Part shown: positions 50,549-62,248 of the stretch, piece by piece
Numbering within the stretch: the stretch's first letter is position 1
Layout of the letters: each line of letters begins with the position of its first letter
Assembly (NCBI GenBank): GCA_030490835.1
Contig: CM059972.1
Coordinates: forward strand, 41,643,452-41,707,451
DNA from: Annona cherimola
Taxonomy: Eukaryota; Streptophyta; Magnoliopsida; Magnoliales; Annonaceae
Length of the DNA: 64,000 bases
Direction of reading: 5' to 3'
The notes under the pieces: generated by a model
Database searches by the model: none
What the model was told of the DNA's origin: nothing
What the model saw: only the letters and a program-made list of their open reading frames with translations
Position numbers and translations under genes: made by a program

Positions 50549-50553
50549 AGTAA

Positions 50554-50565
50554 TGGTGTCAGAGC
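50554..50565 (+). other. Primer-binding site of element Y
   Basis: TGGTGTCAGAGC, the iMet-type site with one A-to-G change, five bases after the LTR end. Confidence 0.85.
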
Positions 50566-51437
50566 ATGGACTGGTAAATAGGCGTGGAAAAGTTTTAGTG
50601 CAATGATTAAATATGATATGCATGATTTTATGATGAATGCATAAGTGATTATCATGATAGGATGCATGATATATGATAATGATAGTAGTGAAATTTATGA
50701 TGATGAATAATATCACATGATTGTGATTGTGTGAAATGGCATGTTAAGATGCTAAGACTTTGTTTTATGAGTGGATGCTTTGATAATGAGCATGATATGA
50801 TTAGTTATGATGATATAACTATCTCTAAGGATTTTGAATGCATAAAATGTATTCATGTGATATGATAGCTATGTTTATGAGATTAGATCATATGTCTATG
50901 TGACGAGATGATAAGTATGTGATTGAGATGATAGCTATAAGATGAGATGAAATCTATGTGAATAGATGATAAGCTATATCTATGTGATATAATAGGTATG
51001 ATACCACAGAAGTTGGTATCAGATGTTGCAAAGGCAAGGAAGATCAGCTCAGTCAAGGTTAATAGAAGCAGCTAACTGACAGGTTACCTCTACGAACCTG
51101 GTACATGTGCATGGAGTCACGAGAGCAAGAGGATGAGGTGGTTACAGGTATGGATTAAATTTCAGAAAGCTTGGCAATGGCTTAGTTTGATTTTGATGAT
51201 GATCATTTAATCATAAATTGCCAATATGTAACCACGCATGCACTACCTGTAGAGGAAATTGATAAAATAATACAGGTGAAAATCTTTATATGTAGGTTAG
51301 CTATGATTAATTAAAAATGTTGATGTTCAATGGGACAAATATTCTGAAAGAAAGAATATTTGGAAACTAAGAGAAGAAGTAGAAAGGGAACACCCAATTA
51401 TTCAAAGAAGAGACGGTTTCGGGATAAAACCTGTTAT
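50566..51437 (+). pseudogene. Element Y internal region with decayed gag/protease trace
   Basis: Only 0.9 kb separates the primer site and the polypurine tract. 51036-51291 aligns by eye with 3358-3625: the gag/protease linker and the start of the protease, including the block around ACCACGCATGCACTACC. The DSG codons are lost and the frame is riddled with stops. Reverse transcriptase, RNase H and integrase are absent. The rest is AT-rich repetitive GATATGAT-like sequence. The element cannot encode its own machinery. Confidence 0.75.
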
Positions 51438-51450
51438 AAGGGGGGAGGAT
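51438..51450 (+). other. Polypurine tract of element Y
   Basis: AAGGGGGGAGGAT, directly before TGTGAAACCC; identical to that of element W. Confidence 0.87.
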
Positions 51451-54400
51451 TGTGAAACCCCAACCTAAGGAGGATTTAATGTGTGCATTGAACATGTACA
51501 TGTGACTTATATATGAATTAAATGGAATTTTTGGATGATTTTAGAATTTTATGATATTTTGAATTAGGGTTTCCATTGGAAACGGTGATTAAAAATTTAA
51601 TCGCCGGAGCCCAAAGTGAGTCGATATGACCCGAGGGGCTTAATGACGATTTAACGGTGACAAGGTGTCATGAATAATCATGTTAATTACCATGATTTAA
51701 TTTATGGAGATTAAAGAGTAATTATGGAATTAAGATGAAAAATGATGGAAAATTCATAACTTGACGCCTACAAGGCGGATTTCGATGAAATTTGACAGGT
51801 AAGCTCACGACGGTGGGCCCAATCTTATGAATGGATTGGATTAAGGGAATCATGATTGAATTAGGGTGATAATTAATTATTTTTATTCCCAAATGCAAAA
51901 GATAAATTCAAGTGGTCATAACTTGACGTAGAAACGTCGGTTTGAGATGAAATTTGAAACGATGGAATAAAATTATGAAATCTATAAGATGAATGGAATG
52001 GATAAAGCTAATTATCATGGAAAGTTGGTTTCTTGGAGAGCAAGTAACAAGTTGCTTAAGAGCTAAGTAAAGAAGGGCAATTGTGGAATGTGAAAATGAA
52101 ATTTACTAAAATGCCTATGGGGTTGCTTGAGCACCAAGAAAAGTGACAAATAAAAGGAGGAAAGAGAGGAGACCAAGGGCTGGACGTTCCAGCAACAGGG
52201 GAGAAGGAGAGAGAGAAGAGAGGAAAAAGGGATTTTCTCCAAAGGCAGCAGCTAGGGCACGTCAAACCCAGCAAGGAGGAGAGGAAAAGAAGGAAATTTC
52301 AAGCGCTCAATGGAGGGATTATCATTTAATCAAGTAAGTATATGATTATCTTGATTTTATGCCTCAAATCTGGAAGTTATATGATGTTGTAAACTAAAAT
52401 ACGAAAGGAATAGTAAATGGACTAATTTTAGATGAAAAGTTTTGGACAGAATCATTATGATGTGATTAAGGAACTACCAAATTCTCAGATTAAAAGGATA
52501 AGCCAGTTGAAAATTAAAAATCCAGGAAAATCGGCCTGAACTGGGTTGTACGGGTGGCAAGATCAGCTGCACCAAAAGATTTTTAATAATTTTTATAAAA
52601 GGAATTCTGGGATGAAGAATTAAAATGGTATATAATAAATATTTTTTATCATACTAATAAAATTAAAATTATGTTTTGATGGGTATAAATATACTTCATA
52701 ATTAACGTCATTCAGGCTGTCTGAAAATGGATTCTGCTGTCCAGCAAGGTAAAAATATAAAAATAAATATAAATTATTAATTTTTTGTGCTGAAAATATT
52801 TATTTGGGTTAATTCATGAAGTTATTAAGGTTTGTTATACTTTTTAGATCAAAACTACTTGATTTGATATTAATTCAAGATTTTACGATTTCAGTACGCC
52901 TGATTTCAGCATATGTGGATAGTTGGAGAAAAAAATCAGAAAGAAATATGAAGCCTATGTAGAAATGATCCAAATTGATATATATTTTAATAAACTAAAT
53001 TTTTGTTGAGAAAAGTGGGATTATTTGCTGAAAATTCGGATTTATTGAACTGCTTAGGGTTATGTGTCAAGAGACACGTTAAATGGGTGAAAAATGGGTT
53101 CCAAAGTTGCTGTTTTGGAAAGCTATGATTAGTGGATTTAAATTACATAAAATACCCTAATTACAGTGGTAATTAATGCTAAAATGTGGATTAAATTTCT
53201 GACTTGGAAAATTTTATGAAATGCCTCATATATGTGTTGCCAAGTGGGCATATGTGAAAGGATAGACATGCATAAGTGGCAAATAACCTATGTAATTTGG
53301 TTTTGTACAAAAATGCATAAAAATATGATAAATTTTGTGAATATATTTCTATTTAGAATGACATGATGTTAATCTCAAATTTTGGGATTAATTAATGAGG
53401 CTTAAGGCAACAACGGGTGCTTAAAATGAGCAACGATGTTTGAATTTTGAAAAATAAGTGGAAAATGGCTTAAGGAAGGTAATGAGCCATTAAATAATAA
53501 TTATTGGATAATTATTATGTGATTGAGTGATTACCCTACTTAGGGGACTAAATGTGATGTGTAGTAGCCCATGTAATGGATAAGCATGTGCTATACGGGC
53601 ATAACGACTTGAGAAGTCAAAGGAATAATGTATGTTAATGAAAATGGGTTGGAAAACTGAGTTGAATGCAAGCAAAGGAAATTTATGAATGTTATATCAT
53701 TCTTATATGTATAGTCAAAGGCAAAGGGATAATTGAAATGGAAAGCTAAGCAAGCGAGGTAAGCAAGCGGCTTTCTAAATGATTTTGGTTTTCATTACAA
53801 GGTGTTTAAGGATGGTCATTCCTTATTTATATGAGTATTGAAATATTTATTTCTGTTGAAATAAATGATTGCTTATAGTTTCAAAATTATGTGTGAAATG
53901 TGTTGAAACATGAGTTTATATGATGCTTCATTGAAATGATGTTTCAAAAGGGATGGTGCAAAGAATTCTCTACATGAGAATGACAAGTTCCATGTGTAAG
54001 GGGGTATATGATGCCGGGGTGACTAAAAGTCATGCATGGAATGGAAATCAAGTAGGCTAGTAGAGGTAGTACGTGGACTAGGAGTCCCCCTTGACGTTGC
54101 CAAGTCAGTAGGTCAGGCGCCAAGGATGGAAAGGATCATGCTATGAAAGAGTGTTCCCCGTGCTAGCGTACCGTCACATGAAGGATAACGTCATCAATGA
54201 AAATGATGAATTTGCATATCCAATGTTTATGAAATGTTTACAAATGGTTTACGTGAATGGTTTTCATGAATGATTTTCATGAAATGTTTATGAAAGGTTT
54301 ATGAAAAAGTTTCTGCTCCGTAGGTAGTTGATCACTTGCTAAGTGTCACTACTGAATGGAGGGAAATATTTTTAAAGAATGTTTCTTTCAAAATGAATTG

Positions 54401-54915
54401 TATAAAAACCCTAAGCTTGTTTATTGAGTTGAATTTCAACTCACATTTTGTTTTCCAAAACCATAGACAGGGGAAAGGAAGGAGGCAAGGAGCAGAGGTG
54501 GAGATTCAAGAATGAATGAATTTCCATGAGTACCTGTATATGAATCTAAGGGTTGAATGATTATATGAATGTTAACAATTAAATTGTTATTTGATGTTGT
54601 AGAAGAATTATGTTATGTTTTATGCCTATGGATTGGCAAAAATGTTTTATGGGTAAATGCTAAGGCATGAAATATGCTAATATGAATAAGTATGAAGATT
54701 ATGAGATGACATGTGTAACTCTCAAATGATATAATGGCCTAAAATGGCAGTTGATGGAAATAGAATGTATAAATGATATAAAATCCTAAGGAGTTAGGCT
54801 TAAGTGGATAAATATCTAATAAAAACCCGCCGTGTGACAGGGCAACAATCCTAAGCATGTTTACCAGTTGAACGATCTTGAGGTAAGGTTGTGACGCTCG
54901 GGCTGGGGCACCACA
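51451..54915 (+). repeat. 3' LTR of element Y, 3,465 bp
   Basis: From TGTGAAACCCCAACC to GGCACCACA. Shares the TCGCCGGAGCCCAAAGTGAG block with the X LTRs. GTAAGT at 52334-52339, mini-exon 53715-53758, acceptor ending at 54470. It lacks the two hairpin arrays of X. Confidence 0.9.
53715..53758 (+). other. Predicted LTR mini-exon (44 nt), Y 3' LTR
   Basis: Between TATATGTATAG and GTAAGCAAGCGG. Inferred only. Confidence 0.4.
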
Positions 54916-56812
54916 ATAGAAATGAGAAAGGTAGGAAAAAGGGAGTTTCTTTTGACTCCTAATATATGATATTTGATGTTATGAAAATGTAAATGCATTT
55001 GATTTCATTCAAATGCTAAGTATATATATGAAAAAGGAAAGGTCATTGACCTTTCTAGATTATATGATTGAATATGTATGATATACATGATTCTATGATA
55101 AGATACGATTATATTAATATGATTTTATATGTTGCATGTTACAACATGCCTATCACCTTAGCTCTTGAATAAGGGAAGGGCAGTTGTAAATGATGAATCT
55201 ATGAGAAAATAGGAAGCAAGAGAAGCTAATGGCAAGCTAAACGACCAGGGCAGAGAGGACAAGTGAGTCCATGAACTCATCAACGATGGGCAAATATAAA
55301 TCTTGAGTCAAAAAATTGGTGGTGTTACCGTTACAAGTAATATCACACAGGTAAAAAGAGTGGAGAAAAGGATAACTGTAGCATTAAAAGGAGCTATGCA
55401 GTAGGCCGCTTAAGATTTCGTGGCCCAGACAGTAGAAATAATACAAGGCCTTTGGAAAATACCCAACATGACCAATTAGAAGAAGGTAGAAATGACGGAC
55501 CGGTATAGGTAATATATTTTTACCTAGTACCTGAACTTTTAAAGGTTAATAATGGTAAGATAGAAATGAATGGAAAGGTTATTAATGCCTTTCTAGCTCA
55601 GTATCCACCTAAGTTCTCAGATAAATCAGATTTTATTCAAGCTGAGCAGTGGATGACTAAAACCAAGAACATGTTCAAAGTTTGAACATGTAATCTTATG
55701 TAATGTCCAAGCATTGATTGACAATGGTTATAAGTAATAGAAAATCATAAGTGGCTATTACGCCATAATCAAAGAAGGTAATTTGGAAGAATTGATAAGA
55801 AATATCTTCCAATAGGACACCAGGATATAATACATGTTGGTAATGAACATGTACAATTAGGGCAAGGATAACTTGACCCTGAAGATTAAGGAACTTGGTG
55901 TAGGGAAAGAAAAGAGTAAGAAAGGTCAACTCAACCGATAACTATAATTGATAGGAAGTCTCTGCAATTTAATGCAGAAAAAAGTAGCAAAACATGTCTA
56001 GTTAGCTTGTATGGAAGGAAAAGAAAATTACATATATGATACCACAAAAGTTGGTATATCATAGCAAGGAATGGTAGATAAATGAAGAAAAACGAAGGCA
56101 AGAATGATTACCAAAATTCTTTTCAATTCCGATATGATTGAAAGATAGGTACGAGAGAAATTATTTCTCAATGATATTCATAAGAAATGAGATTAGAAGA
56201 AATGATAAAGACCCTTACTAGTTTATGAAAACTAGAAAGGGAGACCAGGAAGAAAATATTTTAGACTGGTTTAATACTGGTACTTCTATTAAGTAGTCTA
56301 CGCTAGTATAACCTAGTTGTAGACAATATGAAATGAGAAAGAATTGGTAGGTTAGCAAAAGTATCTTTTACTAAGATATGTATGAAATTTTATGTGAGAG
56401 CAACCTTTGCTCTATGTTATAGAATGAGTGTATTATATTATATGAATATTATATAAATGATTGCTATGGATTTTTATTTTGTATGAAAGAATGGGTAGCC
56501 TAGATCTTACCCTATGATAAGCTGAGAAATTCTATAATTTCTCTATGTATAAGAATAATAGTATGCCTACCATAGAAATAAGAGATGAATGACATAAAGA
56601 AAAGAACAATTTCAATACGATGTCCATATGGGAACAGAAAATAGGAAATAATAGAGACAAGTGATAAGTCTATTGGACCAAGGAGACAAAGTAGCGCAGT
56701 GGAAGCGTAGTGAACCTTTGAAAAATTGGAGGAAGATGATAAGTTAGCAAATTTATATGAGCCTTATCCCCGATATTTAAAATGTAATAGGTTTCGGGAC
56801 GAAACCTGTTAT
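54916..56812 (+). mobile_element. Element X internal region, right part
   Basis: About 1.9 kb of mostly non-coding sequence. Its last kilobase matches the W internal region in reverse complement. The only protein trace I can support is the gag relic at 55590-55679. No integrase or chromodomain motif was seen before the polypurine tract. Confidence 0.78.
55590..55679 (+). pseudogene. Gypsy gag relic (30 codons)
   Basis: This frame reads FLAQYPPKFSDKSDFIQ and continues to AEQWMTKTKNMFK, matching the conserved capsid start of Ty3/gypsy gag (PPxF...AExW...F, retrotrans_gag). A stop or frameshift follows at once and the upstream frame is closed. It shows that X descends from a coding gypsy element. 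Confidence 0.75.
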
Positions 56813-56826
56813 AAGAGGGAGAGGAT
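56813..56826 (+). other. Polypurine tract of element X
   Basis: AAGAGGGAGAGGAT before TGTGAAATCCC. It has two A substitutions in the G runs compared with elements W and Y. Confidence 0.82.
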
Positions 56827-59675
56827 TGTGAAATCCCAACCTATGTAGGACGCAATGGTATGCATTAAACATATATATTTGATTTATATGTGATTTAAAT
56901 GAATTTTGAACGATTTATGAATGATTTTATGATTTAATGATATTTTGCAATTAGGATTTAATTAAGAATGTAATCGCCGGAGCCCAAAGTGAGTTGGTAT
57001 GACCCGAGGGGCTTAATGAGGATTTAAAGGTGACAAGGTGTCATGAATAACCATGTTAATAATCATGATTTAACTTATGGAGACTAAAATGTAATTATGA
57101 AATTAAGGTGAAAAATGATAGAAAATTCATAACTTGACACCTATAAGGCAGATTTCGATGAAATTTGAAAGGCAAGCTCACGACGGTGGACCCAATCTTA
57201 TGAATGGATTGGATTAAGGTAATCACAATGGGATTAAGATAATAATTAATTATTTTATCTCCAAATCCAAAAAAGATAAATTCAAGTGGTCATAAGTGGA
57301 GTTAGGAACTCAGTTTGAGATGAAACTTGAAAAAATTGAATAAAATTATGAAATCTATGATATGAATGGATTGGATTAAGCTAATTATCAAGGGATTTTC
57401 TTGATCACAAAAAGACGAAAGTCATACATGCAAGTCAAATTAGGAAGCTTCATGGGTTTGCAATGAGGGCAATTTGGGAAGGTGAAAATGGAATTTACTA
57501 AAATGCCCTTGAGCACCAAGAAAAGTGGCAAATAAAAGGAGGAAAGAGAGGGAGCATGGGGCTGGACGTTCCAGCAAAGGAGGAGAGAGAGAGAGAGAGA
57601 GAGAGAAGAGAGAAGAGAGAAGAGAGGAAACTAAGGGGAGAAAAATTCTCCAAAAAAATCCAGTAAGCCTCACACGTCCAACCCAGCAAGGAAAGGGAGA
57701 AAAGAGAAAGAAAAGGATAAGGAGAAGGAGAAGGAAAAAGGAAAAGAAAATCTTGGGAAGCTCGGGGCAACGATTCGACCAAATCGGGTAAGTACCCGTT
57801 GAGTTTAAGCCTTCCAATTTTCAAGTTTTTTTCTTGATTTGGAATCATAGTTTTGAGTTATAAAAGACCTATTAAAGAACATGTTTCAAGGATTAAATAT
57901 TCTTAGCTAAATGATTTGATTTATAAATTTTAATTTGGGGATTAATCAGTCCATATACTCTAATCTACACTCATGTGTAGCAAATCTGGACCTAAAAAGG
58001 AAAATATGGAAACAATAGTTAATGAACCATTTTTAGGATGAAAATTTGTGGGAAGACTCATTATGTGGTAATTAAGGAACTACCCAATTTTCAGATTAAA
58101 AAGATAATAAAGTTGCAAATTAAAAATCTGGGAAAATTAACCTGGACAGGATAGAACGGGTGGCAGGATCAGCTGCACTAAATGATTTTTAATAATTTTT
58201 ATACAAGGAATTTTATGCTGAAACTTTTACAGTATATATAACACATATTGAGGATCACACGAAAAAAATAAAAATTAGGTTTTTATGGGTATAAATATAC
58301 CCCATAATTTACGTGATTTGGACTTTCTGAAAATGGATGCTGCTGTCCAGCAGGGTAAAAATACCAAAATAAATATAAATTCTTGATTTTTTGTGTTGAA
58401 AATATTTATTTTAGTTAATTAATGAAGTATTAAGTCATGGTAGAAATTTCGGTCAAAACTACTTGATTTGACATTAATTCAAGATTTTGAGAATTCAGTG
58501 TGCCTGAATTCAGCACTATGGACAGCTTAAGGAATAAATCAAGATAAATGTTAAATTCCAGGTTTTGGTGATGGAATTAAACTTATAATGGGATATAAAT
58601 CATGATTTAGTATAATTCATATGATGATTTATGAATACGTTGCTGATTTTATAAGGTATGGAACCTAGGGTTGCATATATGACTCGATTTTTCCATTTTT
58701 ATGTTAAAAATGGTATGAAAATAAGATTAAATGATTTATGGAAGTTATTTTGGGTAAAATACCCTAGGGTTAGGGTACTTTGGTCTCCCAAAAGGATTTG
58801 GGAAGATGAGCCCCAAATCTGATTTTTATAAATTTTATGAAAAGATGTCCAAATGGGGTGAAAACGGTACCCGAAATAGATGAGTAAGTTACTGTATGGA
58901 AACTATTTAATTATGGGATTCAAATATGTGTTAATACCCTTAATTTGGGTTAATAAAAGTATGGTTTAAGGCTCGAAAATTTGGATTAAAAATCTGTTAT
59001 GAACAATGTGTCAAGTTTGACGTTGAAATCATGAAAGGAAGGTGCCAAAGTAGCTGTTTTGGGAAACCTATGATGAATGGATTATAAATCCGAAATTAAA
59101 CCCTAAATTATGTGTTAATTAAGGATTTTAATCATGTTGTAATTAGAGACAAGTTGCTGTTTTGAGAAATTTTAAGAAACACATGATTTATGTGTTGAGA
59201 AATGGACGTATACGAAGAGATAAGTATGAATAAATGATATGTGAATTATGTAAGTTTTTAAAATACAAAAATGCATAACAACATGATGAAAAATGTGGGT
59301 TAGGGTACTGTTTAAGTAAATAATGATAACCTCAAATTTTAAGACTATTATATGATGTCAAAGTTAGCACCGTTGTATGAAAAATGAAAAATATGTTAAA
59401 AATGATAAATAGAGGTAATGAACTTCCAAATAATGATTTAATGAAGGATTATTATATGTATGTAAGTTTACCCTACATAAGGGTATTAAAAATGATTGAA
59501 TGAATGAATAATGTGATGTATAGGTTATGATACGTATGAACACCCGACTTGAAAGACAAGTGGGCTAAGCTAGTGTAATTTAAGTCCAAATGGATTTATG
59601 TAGGTTGAAAAACCTAAGAAATATAAGTATTTAAGGATGATGCAAATAAATGAAATGTTATTTTCATTTATTTAG

Positions 59676-59723
59676 GCAAAGGCAAGGAAAAGAATGGAAG
59701 AAAGGAGATTATAGCGATCTTAG
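59676..59723 (+). other. Predicted LTR mini-exon (48 nt), X 3' LTR
   Basis: Preceded by TTTCATTTATTTAG and followed by GTAAGCAAGCG. The purine-rich content resembles plant exonic splicing enhancers. Inferred only. Confidence 0.42.
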
Positions 59724-60872
59724 GTAAGCAAGCGAACTTTCTAAAATGCTATTTTCTTTCTATGTGATTTATATAATTGAAATGTTTATGTTTATGTTTT
59801 AATGAATGGGCAAACACAAGTTTTGAAAATGATGACTTTAATGAAAAGCCACAAGTTTTGAAAATTACGGCTTTAATGAAAGCCTTAAGTTCTGGAAAAG
59901 GATGACTTTAAGGAAAAGCCTCAAGGTTTGCTTCATGGGAAGCAAGCAATAATTTTAAAATAAAGAATTTATCACAAGTGTTTCCTTGTATGGGCAATGC
60001 TTTATGTTAATGGATTGAGAAATTTGCTTATGAGTAAGCAAGTTCTCTATGATAATGTTTTCGAAGGATTTCACGTTTTATGTCGATGGTTTTTTTTTTA
60101 AGAATTTGCTTTTAAGCAAGCAAGTTCTTTATGATGTTGTTTCAAAAATATTTTATAAGAAAAAGAAAATTTTACCCATTTTCACAAAGTATTGTTTGTA
60201 AATAAGTTTTGAGTTATTTCTACAATAATTTGTGATAAACAATTATGTTTATGAAAGAAAAAGGAAAAGGAGAATTGATTTATGAAAAAGATTTGTTTTA
60301 CTAGGTCATGATAATTAAATAATAAATGATAATTTGGACTTAGTTCATATGTTTTGAAATGATATTGGAAAAGTTTTGATTTCCTTTAGATAAGGAAATT
60401 TATGTTGAAAATATTTTGAAAAATGTTTATACGGATGTGTTGAAGGGGATTTAAGGATGACCAACCTCCTATGTTGATTTCATAAAATGGTTTGATTTCG
60501 GGTTGCTAAATGGTATGCAAAAGATTATGCAAGCCCCTTATGCAAAAATGGTATAATAGATAGGTGGACAATAATTTGATTATTACAGTGGTTGAGAAAG
60601 GGTAGTATAATTGCATAACTTTTGTGAGCAAAAGACCCCAAAATGGAAACCAAGAAAATGCTAGGCAAAATGTATGATTTATTCTTGAAAATATAAAAGT
60701 TTTGAAATTCTTTTATTAAAAGGGTTTTAAGATGTACTGTTTCTCAAACATTTCAAATATTTATCAAAATATTTTACTCAAAATGTTTCTGAAAGAATTT
60801 AAGGAAAGTCATCCTAAAATTAGATTTCAAATGTCAACTTGTTTAAAGTGGGTGCGCTCGCTTTACAAGTTG

Positions 60873-61043
60873 ACACGGACTGCGGTCTGTGATGTGTTTT
60901 TGAAAATAATTTTTTTTAAAGACACGGACTTCGGTCTGTGATCTTTTTAAGTTATGGATGCAGACTGAGGTCTGTGATCCCAGTTTTAAAGGATATGGGC
61001 TGCAGTCTGTAATACTTTAAACCAAACGGACTGTGGTCCGTCA
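60873..61043 (+). repeat. Hairpin array B (ACGGAC-TGYG-GTCCGT)
   Basis: Five units about 35-50 nt apart. The last unit is a perfect 6-bp stem with a 4-nt loop (ACGGACTGTGGTCCGT); the others have one or two mismatches or G.U-type pairs. Confidence 0.75.
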
Positions 61044-61549
61044 TAATAATATATGATGCACCAATACAAGGAACAAGCCAGTTGTAGAGCACGGTTGGGA
61101 TGACCGGGGCCCACTCTACATATGGCCATGTCGCTAAGTGATGGCAGGAGTGTCAGCGGCGCCCTCCTTGAGATGGGATCAGGATAAAGGAACAGCCGCC
61201 TGGCTAGCGTGCTGTTAAGAATTCTCTTCTAAAATGTAGCATGATCACTTGCTAAGTATCACTACTGGATGGAGAAAAATGTGTTTGCATACGTTTTTCT
61301 TTTCAAAAGCCCAAAGATTCGGATATAAAATCATTTATATGAAAAAATTATCCTAAATTGGATTTTTATGAGCCATTATGTATAAGTTACCCTAAAAGTA
61401 GAGTGTTTTACACAAAATGAATAAATATTAAGAATAAAAAGAAATGGTTTTTATGCAAAAGTTTTCATAAAACGGATTTATGACTTGTTTGCTATAAACA
61501 AGCCCCAAGATGGGGATTATGAAAAAGGGTTTATGTTGGAAAATATTTT

Positions 61550-62015
61550 GGACATAATAATGTCCATTTCCAAAAGGTTTATGTGGGAAAAATAGTTGGA
61601 CCTGAGAATGTCCATTTCCTAAAGGGATTTATGTTGGAACATGTGTGGACATAAAAATGTCTGTTTCTAAAAGAGTTTAAGGGATAAAAGTGTTTGTAGA
61701 CATATGAATGTCCATTACCAAAAAGGCTTACGTGAAATGTATTTTGGACATAAAAATGTCTATTACCAAAGTGTTCGTGTGAAAAATGTTTTAGGACATA
61801 TAAACGTCCGTTTCCAACAAGTTTTACGTGAAAAAATATTTTAGGACGTATAAACGTACGTTTCCAACAAGGTTTAAGTGGAAAGATAAATTAGGACGTA
61901 GGAACGTGCAGTGCCAAAATGATTTATGTGGAAAAATATCTTTTCATGGACATGAGAATGTCCATTGCCAAATATAGTTTCTGTCAAGATGTTTTGGGAT
62001 ATAAAATGTCCCCTG
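61550..62015 (+). repeat. Hairpin array A (GGACRT...AYGTCC), about 49-bp period
   Basis: Ten units starting near 61550, 61598, 61647, 61698, 61746, 61794, 61844, 61894, 61948 and 61997. Each has a short inverted repeat followed by TTNCCAAAA-type sequence. Some units have ACGT and others ACAT/ATGT cores. Confidence 0.82.
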
Positions 62016-62137
62016 GCCAAAATGATTTATGAGAAAAATGTTTTAAGAAATGATTTTCAAGGAAGTCTTGCCCTAAAAGATAAAATGCTTGCTTACCGAG
62101 TTGTCACTCACGTTTTATTTTCCCAAACCTTAGATAG

Positions 62138-62248
62138 GTACTGGAAAACTCAAGAGGATGCAAATTTAAGCTATAAAGGAAAGGTACGTGATGGTAGCCA
62201 TGTGGGCTATAAGGAATGGAATGTGATTTCCTGGTTAAAAAATCTAAG
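62138..62248 (+). other. Predicted LTR exon 3 (111 nt), X 3' LTR
   Basis: Preceded by TTTTATTTTCCCAAACCTT and AGATAG, followed by GTATGTTGATG. Both borders recur at 2581/2689, in the inverted copy at 4960/4855, and at 46824/46937. Inferred only. Confidence 0.38.

Larger units (their letters stand above)
47813..54915 (+). mobile_element. Nested gypsy-type element Y, 5' LTR truncated
   Basis: Element Y has a 5' LTR lacking about 750 bp at its start (47813-50548), a primer site, a 0.9-kb internal region and a full 3' LTR (51451-54915, 3,465 bp). The internal region holds only decayed traces of gag/protease. Because the left LTR end is missing, no target duplication can be confirmed; ATAGA follows the right end. 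Confidence 0.85.

Noticed and set aside
61550..62015. CRISPR-like array
   Set aside because: Units are diverged inverted repeats with similar, non-unique spacers inside a plant LTR; no cas genes.
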